64,000 bases of DNA from Vibrio chagasii (GCF_002954585.1 NZ_MSCI01000002.1:598089-662088); one strand, 5' to 3'; positions 8,424 to 18,599 are shown, counted from the first letter of the stretch. The notes: a model not told the origin generated them from the letters alone. Made by a program: numbers and translations.

Positions 8424-9881
8424 ATGTCTGTCTGGGATTCTATTTCATTTAACAATCGATTTACTGCACTGCCTCGGCTGTTCTATACCCCAATCCAACC
8501 AACACCGTTAAGCAATGTACAATGGCTCTCATGGAATCATAACCTTGCAACTGAATTTGGCTTTCCATCATTTGAGAGTGCTTCAGAAGAACTGCTAGAC
8601 ACCTTGTCTGGCAATGTGGAACCAGAGCAATTTTCTCCGTTAGCTATGAAATACGCAGGCCATCAGTTTGGTGCTTATAACCCTGATTTGGGCGATGGAA
8701 GAGGATTGTTGTTAGCTCAAGTTGTCGCTAAAAGTGGTGAAACGTTCGATTTACACCTTAAAGGTGCGGGTAAAACACCATATTCGCGCATGGGGGATGG
8801 GCGTGCGGTTATCCGATCGACTGTGCGTGAGTATCTATGTAGTGAAGCAATGGCAGGGCTGAATATTCCAACGACTCGTGCGTTGGCAATGATGACCAGT
8901 GACACGCCGGTCTACCGAGAGAAACAAGAGTGGGGCGCATTGTTGGTGCGTGCTTCTGAATCACACATCCGTTTTGGTCACTTTGAGCACTTGTTTTACA
9001 CAAATCAGTTGGTTGAACATAAATTGTTGGCCGATAAAGTCATCGAGTGGCACTTCCCAGAGTGCTTAGATGAAGAAAAACCATACGCAGCTATGTTTAA
9101 TCAAATTGTTGACCGTACCGCAGAGATGATTGCGTTGTGGCAAGCAAATGGTTTTGCTCACGGGGTGATGAACACGGATAACATGTCGATCATTGGACAA
9201 ACTTTCGATTACGGTCCATTTGCCTTCCTCGATGAATATGATCCACGCTTGATCTGCAATCACTCCGACTACCAAGGGCGCTATGCATTCAATCAACAAC
9301 CAAGAATCGGGATGTGGAATTTATCGGCGTTGGCACACTCGTTATCACCGCTAGTGGAAAGGGCCGATTTAGAAGCGGCACTGGAACAGTACGAGCCACA
9401 AATGAATGGTTACTTTAGTCAGTTGATGCGTAGAAAGCTCGGTTTACTCTCCAAGCAAGAAGGTGATAGCCGCTTGTTTGAATCTATGTTCGAGTTAATG
9501 TCGCAAAATAAAGTGGATTACCCTAGGTTCTTTAGAACTTTGTCGAATCTAGACACTGTGCCTGCTCAGGAAGTTATTGATCTAGTCCTCGACCGTGATG
9601 CTGCGAAGTTATGGGTAGATAACTACTTGCAACGTTGTGAGCTTGAAGAGAGTTCTGCTACAGAGCGCTGCGAAAAGATGAGGCAGGTAAATCCTAAATA
9701 CATTCTTAGGAACTATTTGGCTCAACTTGCGATTGAAAAGGCCGAACGTGGTGATAGCAGCGATGTTGATGCTCTGATGGTGGTACTCGCGGACCCGTAT
9801 GCAGAGCACCCTGATTATGAACATTTAGCAGCCTTACCACCGGAATGGGGTAAGGGTATGGAGATCAGCTGCTCGTCTTAA
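8424..9881 (+). CDS. selO: Protein adenylyltransferase SelO (YdiU)
   Basis: A 485-residue pseudokinase-fold enzyme that AMPylates proteins. It has the conserved block [18 protein letters not shown] followed by [15 protein letters not shown], and [13 protein letters not shown], which carries the metal and active-site residues. The C-terminus is SCSS: in animals the residue at the cysteine is selenocysteine, and in bacteria it is a cysteine that can form a redox disulfide. In E. coli SelO modifies metabolic enzymes and glutaredoxin under oxidative stress. The open frame extends to 8370, but [13 protein letters not shown] at 8424 gives the E. coli-like length (478). The ribosome-binding site is weak at either start. 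Confidence 0.92.
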   Translation: MSVWDSISFNNRFTALPRLFYTPIQPTPLSNVQWLSWNHNLATEFGFPSFESASEELLDTLSGNVEPEQFSPLAMKYAGHQFGAYNPDLGDGRGLLLAQVVAKSGETFDLHLKGAGKTPYSRMGDGRAVIRSTVREYLCSEAMAGLNIPTTRALAMMTSDTPVYREKQEWGALLVRASESHIRFGHFEHLFYTNQLVEHKLLADKVIEWHFPECLDEEKPYAAMFNQIVDRTAEMIALWQANGFAHGVMNTDNMSIIGQTFDYGPFAFLDEYDPRLICNHSDYQGRYAFNQQPRIGMWNLSALAHSLSPLVERADLEAALEQYEPQMNGYFSQLMRRKLGLLSKQEGDSRLFESMFELMSQNKVDYPRFFRTLSNLDTVPAQEVIDLVLDRDAAKLWVDNYLQRCELEESSATERCEKMRQVNPKYILRNYLAQLAIEKAERGDSSDVDALMVVLADPYAEHPDYEHLAALPPEWGKGMEISCSS

Positions 9882-10033
9882 ATCGGCTTATCAATGCAAT
9901 ACCAACAGATAGCGGTCGCTTAGTTGTGATCTCTATCTGTTTGTTCTTCTAATTTTACAAACATATCAATAATCAAATACTCGACCTGCCTATACACTAT
10001 GTGAATAAGTTGTAAATTTAATAGGTTTGGGCG

Positions 10034-10762
10034 ATGCCAACAAACACTCGAATTCTCGTGGTGGATGATGATCAAGAAATCCGCGAGTTGCTGGAAGAGT
10101 ACCTTTCAAAATCGGGCTTCGATGTCTCTTCGGTTGGAGATGGGGCTGAACTAGAAACTCATCTACAAAGCCAAGGTTATCCTGACCTGATACTTCTCGA
10201 TGTAATGCTTCCCGGGGACGATGGTTTTACCTTGTGTCAGCGCGTTCGCAAAAATTCCAATGTACCTATCATAATGCTGACTGCGGTATCGGATGAAACC
10301 GATCAGATTATTGGCTTAGAAATTGGTGCTGATGACTACATTGCTAAGCCGTTTAGCCCACGCCAATTAATGGCTCGCATCAAAGCTCTGTTACGCCGTG
10401 TTCAAGTGGTTGATGACAAGCCGAGTGATGCATTGCCTAAACAGATCATCTTTGGTGATTGGACGCTAGATACACTTGCGCACCGAATCTCACACAATGA
10501 AAGCGCTGAAGAGATGGACTTGTCGGGCAGTGATTTTTCACTGTTAATGCTGTTCCTTACTCGCCCCAATGAGGTGTTAGACCGAGACACTATCTCTTTT
10601 GCGACCAGAGGACGTGAAGCGCTGCCTTTCGAGCGTGGAATTGATGTTCAATTAAGTCGTTTGCGAAGCCGACTGGGTGATAGCGCTAAATATCCGCACT
10701 ACATCAAAACCATGCGTGGCAACGGCTATATATTGGCTGTACCTGTGCATTATGAGCACTGA
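10034..10762 (+). CDS. gltR: OmpR-family response regulator, GltR-like
   Basis: A 242-residue regulator. The receiver domain has acidic residues D11-D13, the phospho-acceptor D56 (LILLDVMLPGDDGF), a switch threonine in PIIMLTA and the conserved lysine in IAKPFSP. A winged-helix DNA-binding domain follows, ending GNGYILAVPV. The partner kinase begins 13 bases after the stop, and a sugar ABC operon follows. In Pseudomonas the GltR-GtrS pair sits next to and controls the gtsABCD glucose transporter; the identical order supports this name, though the sensed signal is inferred. No gene was seen in the 152 bases before it. Confidence 0.75.
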   Translation: MPTNTRILVVDDDQEIRELLEEYLSKSGFDVSSVGDGAELETHLQSQGYPDLILLDVMLPGDDGFTLCQRVRKNSNVPIIMLTAVSDETDQIIGLEIGADDYIAKPFSPRQLMARIKALLRRVQVVDDKPSDALPKQIIFGDWTLDTLAHRISHNESAEEMDLSGSDFSLLMLFLTRPNEVLDRDTISFATRGREALPFERGIDVQLSRLRSRLGDSAKYPHYIKTMRGNGYILAVPVHYEH

Positions 10763-10775
10763 GTAAGAAGTCCGT

Positions 10776-12221
10776 ATGAAGTGGTTGAGAAGTTTAAAGC
10801 CAAACTCCTTGGTTGCTCGAACTTTGCTTTTGACCTTGTTAGCCGTCGTCATTGCGCAAGGCATTGCAACGTCGATTTGGTATATCGAATCCAAACAAAA
10901 AGAACTAGAAGGTATTCGTTCTGCTTCTTCGAGCATGGCGAACATGTTTGCCTCAACAGTGACTTTCTTCCAGTCTCTGCCCGTCAAATATCGCCATATC
11001 GTGTTAGACCAAATTCGTAACATGGGCGGGACGCGATTCTTCGTCTCTTTCAATAAAGAGGCTTTGATTGTTGAACCAATCCCCGATACCCGCTTGAAAA
11101 CCGCATCGATAGAAGCGATAGAGAGTGTCTTGAGTAGCAAGCTTAATAAGGTGGAGTCAGTTCGTGTCGATTTCTCTCGCCCAGAACATCTTCGCTTGCT
11201 TAAAAATGATATCTACTTGAGCGATCTCCCGCGATCGTGGGCGCATCATACCTTAACCTTAGAGCCGCTTAATCCGCCAATTCTGGTTGTTCAAATCGAG
11301 CTAGCCAGCCATGAGTGGGTCTATATTGCGGCGCTGTTGCCTGCACCCTATGTCAAACTGGATGACACTATTCTTGGTCGTGAGCAGGTGATCTTTTTGC
11401 TCTCTTCAACGTTGATTCTGCTGGTGTTGACCTACTTAATGATTCGCCGCCAAGTGCGCCCGCTTAAAAAGCTCGCAAGGGCTGCTAACGAGATGAGTAT
11501 GGATATCCAGCAGCCGCCACTTAACGAGGAGGGGGCGACTGAATTGGTCACTGCGACTCGGGCGTTTAATCGCATGCAGCAGCGTATTCGTCGTTATGTG
11601 GCCGATAGAGAACATCTCTTCTCAGCTATCTCTCATGATTTAAAGACACCGATCACTCGACTGAGACTCAGAGCTGAGCTGTTGGAAAGCGAAGTTAAGA
11701 AAGAGAAGTTTAACAAGGATTTAGATGAGCTAGAGATGATGGTCAAAGGTGCTCTGCAAGCCGTAAGAGATACAGACCTTCACGAAAACAACGCTATTAT
11801 TGACCTTAATGACATGGTTGCTTCGGTTATAGAGTCGCATAACCAGCATCAAACCTTAGTAGAGTTTGAACCCATCGTAGTTGAGCCGTTAGTCGCTAAG
11901 CCGTTAGCGATTAAACGTGTGCTGACCAATCTTATCGATAATGCAGTGAAATACGGCACATCCGCGAATGTCGATATCAGTAGCGATTCTGTGTGGGTCA
12001 TCGTGACGATTCAGGACCACGGCGAAGGAATCCCAGAAGACAAACTTGAGTTGGTGTTTGAACCCTACTTTAGGCTTGCGACCGACGATCAAGGACACGG
12101 TTTAGGGCTTGGAATCTGTCGAAATATCCTGCACGGACACGGCGGAGATCTCATTATTCGCAACTCCCCTCAAGGTGGCTTAGAAGCCAAAGTCTATATC
12201 CCACGTGGCCTAGAAGTGTAA
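10776..12221 (+). CDS. gtrS: Sensor histidine kinase, GtrS-like
   Basis: A 481-residue membrane kinase. One membrane segment lies at about residues 15-36, followed by a periplasmic sensor region to about 200, a second membrane segment (about 204-223) and a HAMP linker. The H-box FSAISHDLKTPITRL has the phospho-histidine at 287. The ATPase domain has NLIDNAVKYG, DHGEGIP and GHGLGLGICRNI. The gene is co-transcribed with the regulator before it. Pseudomonas GtrS responds to glucose catabolites such as 2-ketogluconate and 6-phosphogluconate; whether this protein does is inferred from position only. Confidence 0.78.
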   Translation: MKWLRSLKPNSLVARTLLLTLLAVVIAQGIATSIWYIESKQKELEGIRSASSSMANMFASTVTFFQSLPVKYRHIVLDQIRNMGGTRFFVSFNKEALIVEPIPDTRLKTASIEAIESVLSSKLNKVESVRVDFSRPEHLRLLKNDIYLSDLPRSWAHHTLTLEPLNPPILVVQIELASHEWVYIAALLPAPYVKLDDTILGREQVIFLLSSTLILLVLTYLMIRRQVRPLKKLARAANEMSMDIQQPPLNEEGATELVTATRAFNRMQQRIRRYVADREHLFSAISHDLKTPITRLRLRAELLESEVKKEKFNKDLDELEMMVKGALQAVRDTDLHENNAIIDLNDMVASVIESHNQHQTLVEFEPIVVEPLVAKPLAIKRVLTNLIDNAVKYGTSANVDISSDSVWVIVTIQDHGEGIPEDKLELVFEPYFRLATDDQGHGLGLGICRNILHGHGGDLIIRNSPQGGLEAKVYIPRGLEV

Positions 12222-12331
12222 TGTAACAATTGTGTTACATTGGGCTTACCTTTTGTTTCAATCTTATAAATCAGAATAAGTAGACTCTTTATTGAACCGG
12301 GCGTCGAGTCCGCTAAACATGGAAGATTATA

Positions 12332-13579
12332 ATGAAAATCAATAAAACCCTACTTACTCTATCTCTTCTTGCTGCCTCAACATTTTCTCAAGCTGGTGAA
12401 GTAGAAGTGCTTCACTGGTGGACTGCTGGCGGTGAAGCTAAATCCGCCGCAGTACTTAAAGAGATGATTGAAGAACAAGGTCATACTTGGAAAGATTTCG
12501 CTGTTGCTGGTGGCGGCGGTGAAAGTGCGATGACCGTTTTAAAAACACGAGCAGTATCTGGCAATCCGCCATCTGCAGCGCAGATCAAAGGTCATGATAT
12601 TCAGGAGTGGGGTGGTTTAGGTTTTCTAACGTCTCTCGATGCAACTGCGAAACAAGAAAAGTGGGATGACTTACTTCCTGCTGTTGTTACCAAAGTAATG
12701 AAATGGGACGGCGAGTACGTAGCGGTTCCTGTGAACGTTCACCGTGTTAACTGGCTTTGGGCAAACCCAGAAGTACTCGAAAAATCAGGTGTGACGGTTC
12801 CAACCACATTAGATGAATTCTTTGTTGCAGCAGATAAGATCAAAGCAGCAGGTTTTATTCCTTTGGCGCATGGTGGCCAACCTTGGCAAGACGCAACTGT
12901 CTTCGAGGCTGTGGCACTTGATGTACTTGGCAGTGAAGACTACAACAAAGCGTTCGTTGATCTAGATATGGACGTCTTATCTGGCGACAAAATGGTGGAC
13001 GTATTCACCAAGTTCAAAAAGATGCGTGATTACATTGACAGCAACTCTCCAGGTCGTGACTGGAACGTAGCAACTTCAATGGTTATCAATGGTGAAGCGG
13101 CAATGCAGATCATGGGTGACTGGGCGAAGGGCGAGTTTACCGCTGCAGGTAAAGTGCCAGGCAAAGACTACATTTGTGCACCAGCTCCGGGTACTGACGG
13201 CCAATTTACCTTCAATATCGATAGCTTTGCTTTCTTCGAGCTAGGCGATAAAGAGAATCAAAAAGCGCAACAAGATCTTGCGAAAACCATTCTTACTAAA
13301 GACTTCCAAGAGGTCTTCAACCTAAACAAAGGTTCGATTCCAGTACGTCTTGATATGGATATGTCTAAATTCGACCAATGTGCGTTGGACTCAATGGCAA
13401 CCTTCAAAGCGAGTGCGGAATCTGGTGACCTTGTACCGAGTATGGCTCACGGCCTATCTACAACAAGTTATGCCCAAGGCGCCATCTATGACGTTGTGAC
13501 TAACTTCTTCAATGAGAAAGATGCTGATCCTAAAGAGGCTGCAACTAAGTTAGCGAAAGCAGTAAAAGCGGCTATCTAA
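12332..13579 (+). CDS. gtsA: Glucose-type ABC transporter periplasmic binding protein
   Basis: A 415-residue binding protein with a signal peptide ([21 protein letters not shown], likely cut before GEV). Conserved stretches [53 protein letters not shown] and [12 protein letters not shown] closely resemble Pseudomonas GtsA as I remember it. It should bind glucose or a related hexose in the periplasm and deliver it to the two permeases downstream. The 163-base gap to the next gene contains a strong inverted repeat at 13588-13634, a usual arrangement where the binding protein is made in excess over the membrane subunits. Confidence 0.85.
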   Translation: MKINKTLLTLSLLAASTFSQAGEVEVLHWWTAGGEAKSAAVLKEMIEEQGHTWKDFAVAGGGGESAMTVLKTRAVSGNPPSAAQIKGHDIQEWGGLGFLTSLDATAKQEKWDDLLPAVVTKVMKWDGEYVAVPVNVHRVNWLWANPEVLEKSGVTVPTTLDEFFVAADKIKAAGFIPLAHGGQPWQDATVFEAVALDVLGSEDYNKAFVDLDMDVLSGDKMVDVFTKFKKMRDYIDSNSPGRDWNVATSMVINGEAAMQIMGDWAKGEFTAAGKVPGKDYICAPAPGTDGQFTFNIDSFAFFELGDKENQKAQQDLAKTILTKDFQEVFNLNKGSIPVRLDMDMSKFDQCALDSMATFKASAESGDLVPSMAHGLSTTSYAQGAIYDVVTNFFNEKDADPKEAATKLAKAVKAAI

Positions 13580-13587
13580 GCTAGCTT

Positions 13588-13634
13588 GATAAGCAACATG
13601 AACAGAACGCGAGTTGCTGAGTATGTTGCTTATC
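13588..13634 (+). promoter_or_regulatory. Intercistronic stem-loop after the binding-protein gene
   Basis: A perfect 12-bp inverted repeat (GATAAGCAACAT / ATGTTGCTTATC) with a 23-base loop begins nine bases after the gtsA stop. It has no T run, so it looks like an mRNA-stabilising or processing element and not a terminator. Confidence 0.65.
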
Positions 13635-13760
13635 CCTAACCCCCAGGGTGGGTAGGTTCGTAGGGAGCCTATCCGCTCTTCACCTCAATTCTGATATGCG
13701 TGATGCTGATGTGGTGCCGAGAGGTAAGCCATTGGCTCAATTGTGCAACAAGGAAAAGTT

Positions 13761-14699
13761 ATGGAGCATGTTTTGACTGAGTCGACTCCAAAACCGACAA
13801 GGAGCCAGCCTGCACCAAAGCCCAGTTTTGCTGACAGGTTACAACATTGGTTACCTAAGGTTGTGCTGGCACCGACCGCGTTGGTGACCGTGGTATGTAT
13901 CTACGGCTACATATTCTGGACAGCAGCGCTGTCATTTACTAATTCTCGATTTCTACCTAGCTTCAATTTTGTTGGCTTTGCTCAATATGAAAAGCTGATG
14001 GAAAACGATCGCTGGATCACCTCAATCACTAACCTCGGTGTGTTTGGGATCCTATTTATGGTGATTGCTATCGTATTGGGAGTCGGTTTAGCGATTTTGC
14101 TTGACCAGAACATCCGGCAAGAAGGCGCGATTCGTACCATCTACCTCTACCCGATGGCACTATCATTTATCGTGACGGGTACCGCTTGGAAGTGGATTCT
14201 GAATCCGGGTCTAGGTATTGAAAAGTTGATGCAAGATTGGGGCTTTACCGACTTTAAATTCGATTGGTTGGTCGACTCTGAAATGGCAGTCTACACATTA
14301 GTGATTGCCGCACTTTGGCAGTCGTCAGGCTTTGTGATGGCGATGTTCTTAGCTGGCCTGCGTGGTATCGATTCTTCGATCATTAAAGCGGCGCAAATTG
14401 ACGGTGCTAGTCTACCCACTATTTATCTCAAAATCATTTTACCTTGCTTGCGACCTGTGGTTTTCAGTGCGGTGATCATTACTTCACACATTGCGATTAA
14501 GAGCTTCGACCTTGTGACAGCAATGACGGCAGGTGGCCCAGGTTATTCATCGGATCTTCCCGCGCTATTCATGTACGCACACTCATTCACACGTGGACAA
14601 ATAGGCCTCGGCGCTGCCAGTGCCATGATGATGCTAGCCGGTATTCTAGCGATTCTGGTGCCGTATCTTTACTCTGAGCTTAGGGAGAAAAAGTCATGA
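13761..14699 (+). CDS. gtsB: Sugar ABC transporter permease, GtsB-like
   Basis: A 312-residue inner-membrane permease of the MalF/UgpA type with about six membrane segments. The EAA loop is recognisable as AAQIDGASLPTIYLKIILP, which contacts the ATPase. A GTG at 13743 is in frame, but ATG at 13761 has AAGGA seven bases upstream and is chosen. The last four bases overlap the next permease, so the two are translationally coupled. The N-terminus (TPKPTRSQPAPKPSF) is proline-rich and cytoplasmic. Confidence 0.86.
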   Translation: MEHVLTESTPKPTRSQPAPKPSFADRLQHWLPKVVLAPTALVTVVCIYGYIFWTAALSFTNSRFLPSFNFVGFAQYEKLMENDRWITSITNLGVFGILFMVIAIVLGVGLAILLDQNIRQEGAIRTIYLYPMALSFIVTGTAWKWILNPGLGIEKLMQDWGFTDFKFDWLVDSEMAVYTLVIAALWQSSGFVMAMFLAGLRGIDSSIIKAAQIDGASLPTIYLKIILPCLRPVVFSAVIITSHIAIKSFDLVTAMTAGGPGYSSDLPALFMYAHSFTRGQIGLGAASAMMMLAGILAILVPYLYSELREKKS

Positions 14700-15553
14700 T
14701 GAACAACATCAACTTTGCTCGAATGTTTATCTATTCGGCGCTGCTTTTCTTCTGCTTGGTTTATCTCATGCCACTGTTTGTAATGGTACTAACCTCATTT
14801 AAAACCTTACCAGACATCAAGGCAGGTAACTTGATGAGTTTACCCAAAGAGTGGGTGTTTGATGCTTGGTATAAAGCGTGGGACAGCGCTTGTACTGGCG
14901 TGAAGTGTGAAGGGGTGAAAGGCTATTTCTGGAACTCGTTCCAAATGGTGATTCCTGCGGTAGCTATCTCAACGCTACTGGGTGCATTCAATGGCTACGT
15001 GGTCACTAAGTGGCAGTTCCGCGGTTCAAACCTGTTCTTTAGCTTGCTGCTGTTCGGTTGCTTTATTCCATTCCAAGTGGTGCTGTTACCAATGGCGACC
15101 GTACTGGGCAAGATGGGTTTAGCAAACACCACGGTGGGTCTAGTACTTGTGCACGTTATCTACGGTATGGCGTTTACGACGCTGTTTTTCCGTAACTTCT
15201 ATATCTCGATTCCTGATGAGTTGATCAAAGCGGCAAAACTGGATGGAGCGGGCTTCTTTACCATATTCTTCAAAATCTTACTACCAATCTCTACACCCAT
15301 CATCATGGTGACGGTGATCTGGCAGTTCACTGCAATCTGGAATGATTTTTTATTCGGGGTGGTGTATTCAGGCTCAGAGACTCAGCCGATCACCGTGGCA
15401 TTAAACAACTTAGTCAACACCAGTACGGGCGTTAAAGAGTACAACGTCGATATGGCTGCTGCGATCATCGCCGCACTGCCAACATTGTTGGTGTATGTCT
15501 TCGCAGGAAAATATTTTGTTCGTGGCCTAACGGCAGGATCAGTAAAAGGATAA
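14696..15553 (+). CDS. gtsC: Sugar ABC transporter permease, GtsC-like
   Basis: A 285-residue permease of the MalG/UgpE type and second membrane half of the importer. The EAA loop reads AAKLDGAGFFTIFFKILLP. The first membrane segment is at about residues 10-32. The start ATG overlaps the stop of the previous permease (ATGA); a second ATG follows directly, and the choice changes the protein by one residue. The cysteine-containing periplasmic loop CTGVKCEGVKGYFW could form a disulfide. The ATPase gene follows after six bases. Confidence 0.86.
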   Translation: MMNNINFARMFIYSALLFFCLVYLMPLFVMVLTSFKTLPDIKAGNLMSLPKEWVFDAWYKAWDSACTGVKCEGVKGYFWNSFQMVIPAVAISTLLGAFNGYVVTKWQFRGSNLFFSLLLFGCFIPFQVVLLPMATVLGKMGLANTTVGLVLVHVIYGMAFTTLFFRNFYISIPDELIKAAKLDGAGFFTIFFKILLPISTPIIMVTVIWQFTAIWNDFLFGVVYSGSETQPITVALNNLVNTSTGVKEYNVDMAAAIIAALPTLLVYVFAGKYFVRGLTAGSVKG

Positions 15554-15559
15554 TTACTC

Positions 15560-16672
15560 ATGGCAACATTAGATTTAAAACAGATCCGTAAAACCTATCG
15601 CAACGCGGACAACGAAACGTTAAAGGGCATCGACATTAGTATCGATTCGGGGGAGTTCTTGATACTTGTCGGCCCTTCGGGGTGTGGAAAATCCACCCTA
15701 ATGAACACAATTGCTGGGTTAGAAAACATTAGTTCAGGTGAAATCGTGATTGATGGTGTCGACGTGGCTCAGGTTGAACCTAAAGACCGCGACATCGCGA
15801 TGGTGTTCCAGTCATACGCGCTATACCCAAACATGACGGTACGCGGCAATATCGCCTTTGGCTTGAAGATTCGCAAGATGCCGCAGGACGAGATCGATGC
15901 TGAAGTGAATCGCGTCGCTGAAATGCTGCAAATCGAACAACTGCTGGATCGTAAACCATCACAGCTATCGGGTGGTCAACGTCAACGTGTCGCAATGGGG
16001 CGTGCTTTGGCTCGCCGTCCTAAGCTGTATCTATTCGATGAGCCGCTTTCTAACTTGGATGCCAAGCTGCGTGTGGAAATGCGCCATCAGATTAAGCGCC
16101 TACATCAAAAGCTGAACACCACGATTGTTTATGTAACCCACGATCAAATCGAGGCGATGACGCTGGCTGACCGAATTGCAGTAATGAAAGATGGTGAATT
16201 GCAGCAGTTAGGCACACCACAAGAGATCTATACCAAGCCAAGCAACATGTTTGTGGCAGGCTTTATGGGGTCACCATCGATGAACTTCATCAAGACTATG
16301 GTGGATCTCGACGAGGAGCAGAACCCGATCATTAAGGTTATTGGTACCGCTGATCAGGAACACCATATTCGTCTGCCGCAAAGCATGCGCGAACAAGATG
16401 GTAAAGAAGTGGTGATTGGACTGCGCCCTGAACATATTACCGAGCAACAAGGAGATGATCTGTCGGCAACCACTAAACTGGACTTGCAGTTGGAAGTGCT
16501 AGAACCGACAGGGCCAGATACGATTGCGATGGTGAAAGTGAACGACCAAGAAGTGGCGTGTCGCTTATCACCGGAATTTGAAGTGTCGGTAGGGCAGATG
16601 GCACCGCTGCATTTTGACTTATCAAAGGCGGTATTCTTTGATGCGCAGACCGAAGCGAGAATTGATTTCTAG
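15560..16672 (+). CDS. gtsD: Sugar ABC transporter ATPase (MalK/UgpC type)
   Basis: A 370-residue ATPase. Walker A is GPSGCGKST, the Q-loop lies in MVFQSYALYPNMTV, the signature is LSGGQRQRVAMGRALAR, Walker B is LYLFDEPLSNLD, and the switch histidine is in VYVTHDQIEAMTLADRI. A C-terminal OB-fold regulatory domain (TOBE-like, with GLRPEHI) follows from about residue 240, as in MalK. It powers the two GtsBC permeases. The operon ends with a strong terminator. Confidence 0.9.
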   Translation: MATLDLKQIRKTYRNADNETLKGIDISIDSGEFLILVGPSGCGKSTLMNTIAGLENISSGEIVIDGVDVAQVEPKDRDIAMVFQSYALYPNMTVRGNIAFGLKIRKMPQDEIDAEVNRVAEMLQIEQLLDRKPSQLSGGQRQRVAMGRALARRPKLYLFDEPLSNLDAKLRVEMRHQIKRLHQKLNTTIVYVTHDQIEAMTLADRIAVMKDGELQQLGTPQEIYTKPSNMFVAGFMGSPSMNFIKTMVDLDEEQNPIIKVIGTADQEHHIRLPQSMREQDGKEVVIGLRPEHITEQQGDDLSATTKLDLQLEVLEPTGPDTIAMVKVNDQEVACRLSPEFEVSVGQMAPLHFDLSKAVFFDAQTEARIDF

Positions 16673-16712
16673 TTTTTGAGTCAGTCGATCAATTAAAGGC
16701 TAAGCTTAGAAC

Positions 16713-16762
16713 AAGGCAGTATCACCAATTCGTAATTGATAATGTGATGCTGCCTTTTTGTT
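16713..16762 (+). terminator. Terminator of the gts operon
   Basis: A 13-bp stem (aaggcagtatcac / gtgatgctgcctt) encloses a smaller palindrome (caattcgtaattg) and is followed by a T-rich run. Confidence 0.85.
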
Positions 16763-16940
16763 GTTTTAGCTCGTTTTATTTCCTCATGAAAACAGAGGGA
16801 TAAACGAGATAAGTAGATTAACTTAAATAATATCGCCAATTAGTCACGGTTAGCTCTATAAAGCGGACTGAGAACAGCGTAGGATCGCGCTACTTTAGAC
16901 CCAATACTAGGTGCACTTTTGTGCATAGACAGAATAAAAC

Positions 16941-18308
16941 ATGAAACTAACAGCAAAATCCTCCGCTAGTAACGCTCTACTTATCTCTATTACGACACCT
17001 GATTTTAAAGGTGACGAAGCAAAAGAGTCTCTTGCTGAACTTGCTCGATTAGTGACAACCTTAGGGTTTAAAGTGGTCGGTACTCAGTCACAACACCACA
17101 GTTCCACCCAACGACAAAACGTGTTGGGTGCCGGTAAGCTTGCAGAAATTGCTCACCTAACCGGTTACCAAGGTTCGATTCAAGAAGTGGAAGACGAAGA
17201 TTTCATCGATGAATCGTTTGATTTTCATGCTGGTATTGATGAACTCGATTTTGATGATCTGCCATCTGAAGAGATGGAGTTTGGTACTGCTGATGTTGTG
17301 GTATTTGACTGTGATTTGAGCCCTTCTCAACTGCGTAACGTGGAAGCTCACTTGGGTGTCGAGGTGTTTGACCGCACCGGTATCATCATCGAAATCTTCA
17401 GTCGCCACGCCCGTACTCGTACCGCACGTCTGCAAGTTGAAATCGCTCGCCTAAATTACTTAGTACCTCGACTTCGTGAAACAGCCGACGGTGACAAAGA
17501 ACGTCAAATGGGTCAGGGTGCTGGTGAAACCTCACTAGAGCTTGACCGTCGTAAAGTACGCGACCAAATTGCTGCGCTTAAGCGTGAGCTGGTAAGCGTA
17601 CAAGATGAAATGAAGAATCGACGCACTAAGCGTTCGGAGCTTTTCACCGTTGCTCTAGTCGGTTACACCAATGCGGGTAAATCTTCGATGATGCGTGCAA
17701 TGACCGCAACCGAAGTAAGTGGTGAAGACAAGTTATTCGCAACCCTAGACACCACGGTTCGTGCGCTTCAGCCGATCACTCAGCCGCGTATCCTAGTGTC
17801 AGATACGGTTGGCTTCATCAAGAAGCTGCCACATGATCTGGTTGCTTCATTCCACTCAACGCTCGCAGAAGCGCATGATGCGTCCTTGCTGCTTTATGTG
17901 GTTGATGCATCTGACGCTTCATTCCGCGCTCAGCTCGATGTGGTACACGAAGTATTGGCGCAAGTTGGTGTTGAAGACAGTGAAAAACTCTTGGTACTGA
18001 ACAAGTGTGATAGATTGAGTGAAGAGCAGCAGCTTGCGTTGATGGACGAATTCCCAGATGCGATGCTGACGTCAACTCGCGACCCACTGGATATTACCAA
18101 GCTTCATAAATACATCGTGGGTGTAGCAGAGCAAGGAATGATCGAAGAGGAAATCACGATTCCTTATTCTGGACAAGGCATCATCGGTGAGATCCGCTCT
18201 AACATGAGCGTGGTGAAAGAAGAGTACGACTACGAGTGTATTAAGCTGACGGTACGTTCAAGTGCTATTGATTTAGCACGACTAAAAAAGCGTATGCAGG
18301 ACTCGTAA
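16941..18308 (+). CDS. HflX-family GTPase with acidic insertion
   Basis: A 455-residue protein. The N-terminal HflX domain includes NVLGAGKLAEI and VFDRTGIIIEIFSRHARTRT, followed by a coiled-coil (LELDRRKVRDQIAALKREL) and the G domain: GYTNAGKSS (G1), SDTVGFIKKLP (G3) and LNKCD (G4). HflX splits stalled 70S or 100S ribosomes. The usual length is about 425; this copy carries an acidic insert at about residues 80-114 (EVEDEDFIDESFDFHAGIDE and on) between the sheet and helix of the N-domain. The canonical hflX lies next to hfq and miaA; neither is here, so this may be a second copy. It stands alone, closed by a terminator. Confidence 0.85.
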   Translation: MKLTAKSSASNALLISITTPDFKGDEAKESLAELARLVTTLGFKVVGTQSQHHSSTQRQNVLGAGKLAEIAHLTGYQGSIQEVEDEDFIDESFDFHAGIDELDFDDLPSEEMEFGTADVVVFDCDLSPSQLRNVEAHLGVEVFDRTGIIIEIFSRHARTRTARLQVEIARLNYLVPRLRETADGDKERQMGQGAGETSLELDRRKVRDQIAALKRELVSVQDEMKNRRTKRSELFTVALVGYTNAGKSSMMRAMTATEVSGEDKLFATLDTTVRALQPITQPRILVSDTVGFIKKLPHDLVASFHSTLAEAHDASLLLYVVDASDASFRAQLDVVHEVLAQVGVEDSEKLLVLNKCDRLSEEQQLALMDEFPDAMLTSTRDPLDITKLHKYIVGVAEQGMIEEEITIPYSGQGIIGEIRSNMSVVKEEYDYECIKLTVRSSAIDLARLKKRMQDS

Positions 18309-18371
18309 TCATCTGATTCAGATAATATTTCAATATCCTATTGAGATAGCCAGTTCTGGAGAATCTCTATT

Positions 18372-18411
18372 AAGGCTACCACTTTGTTGACCGAAGTGGT
18401 GGCCTTTATTT
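18372..18411 (+). terminator. Terminator of the HflX-family gene
   Basis: A 13-bp stem (aaggctaccactt / aagtggtggcctt) closes a nine-base loop and is followed by a T-rich run. Confidence 0.85.
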
Positions 18412-18475
18412 TTCCTCCTTACCTCTATTTGTCCTCTAAACCTCTATTTCATCATTGATAGTTTGGTCAACTCTC

Positions 18476-18514
18476 ACCCATTTATAAATATTCTATGGGT
18501 CATTTTCCACCCAT
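18476..18514 (+). promoter_or_regulatory. Candidate DctD upstream activating sites
   Basis: ACCCAT (18476-18481), ATGGGT (18495-18500) and ACCCAT (18509-18514) form two overlapping inverted repeats. They lie about 85-125 bases upstream of the sigma-54 promoter of dctP, the usual place for binding sites of sigma-54 activators. Assignment to DctD is inference. Confidence 0.4.
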
Positions 18515-18599
18515 TAATATTATTAGCTGAGCTGACTGGTGAGCGACTCGATATTGTCAAGCCTTATGGTTAAAGGGTTGTTAATGGTTTGTGTCAATA

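Noticed and set aside
12222..12331. Possible sigma-70 promoter before gtsA
   Set aside because: TATAAA is present at about 12264, but no -35 at a proper distance could be chosen with confidence.
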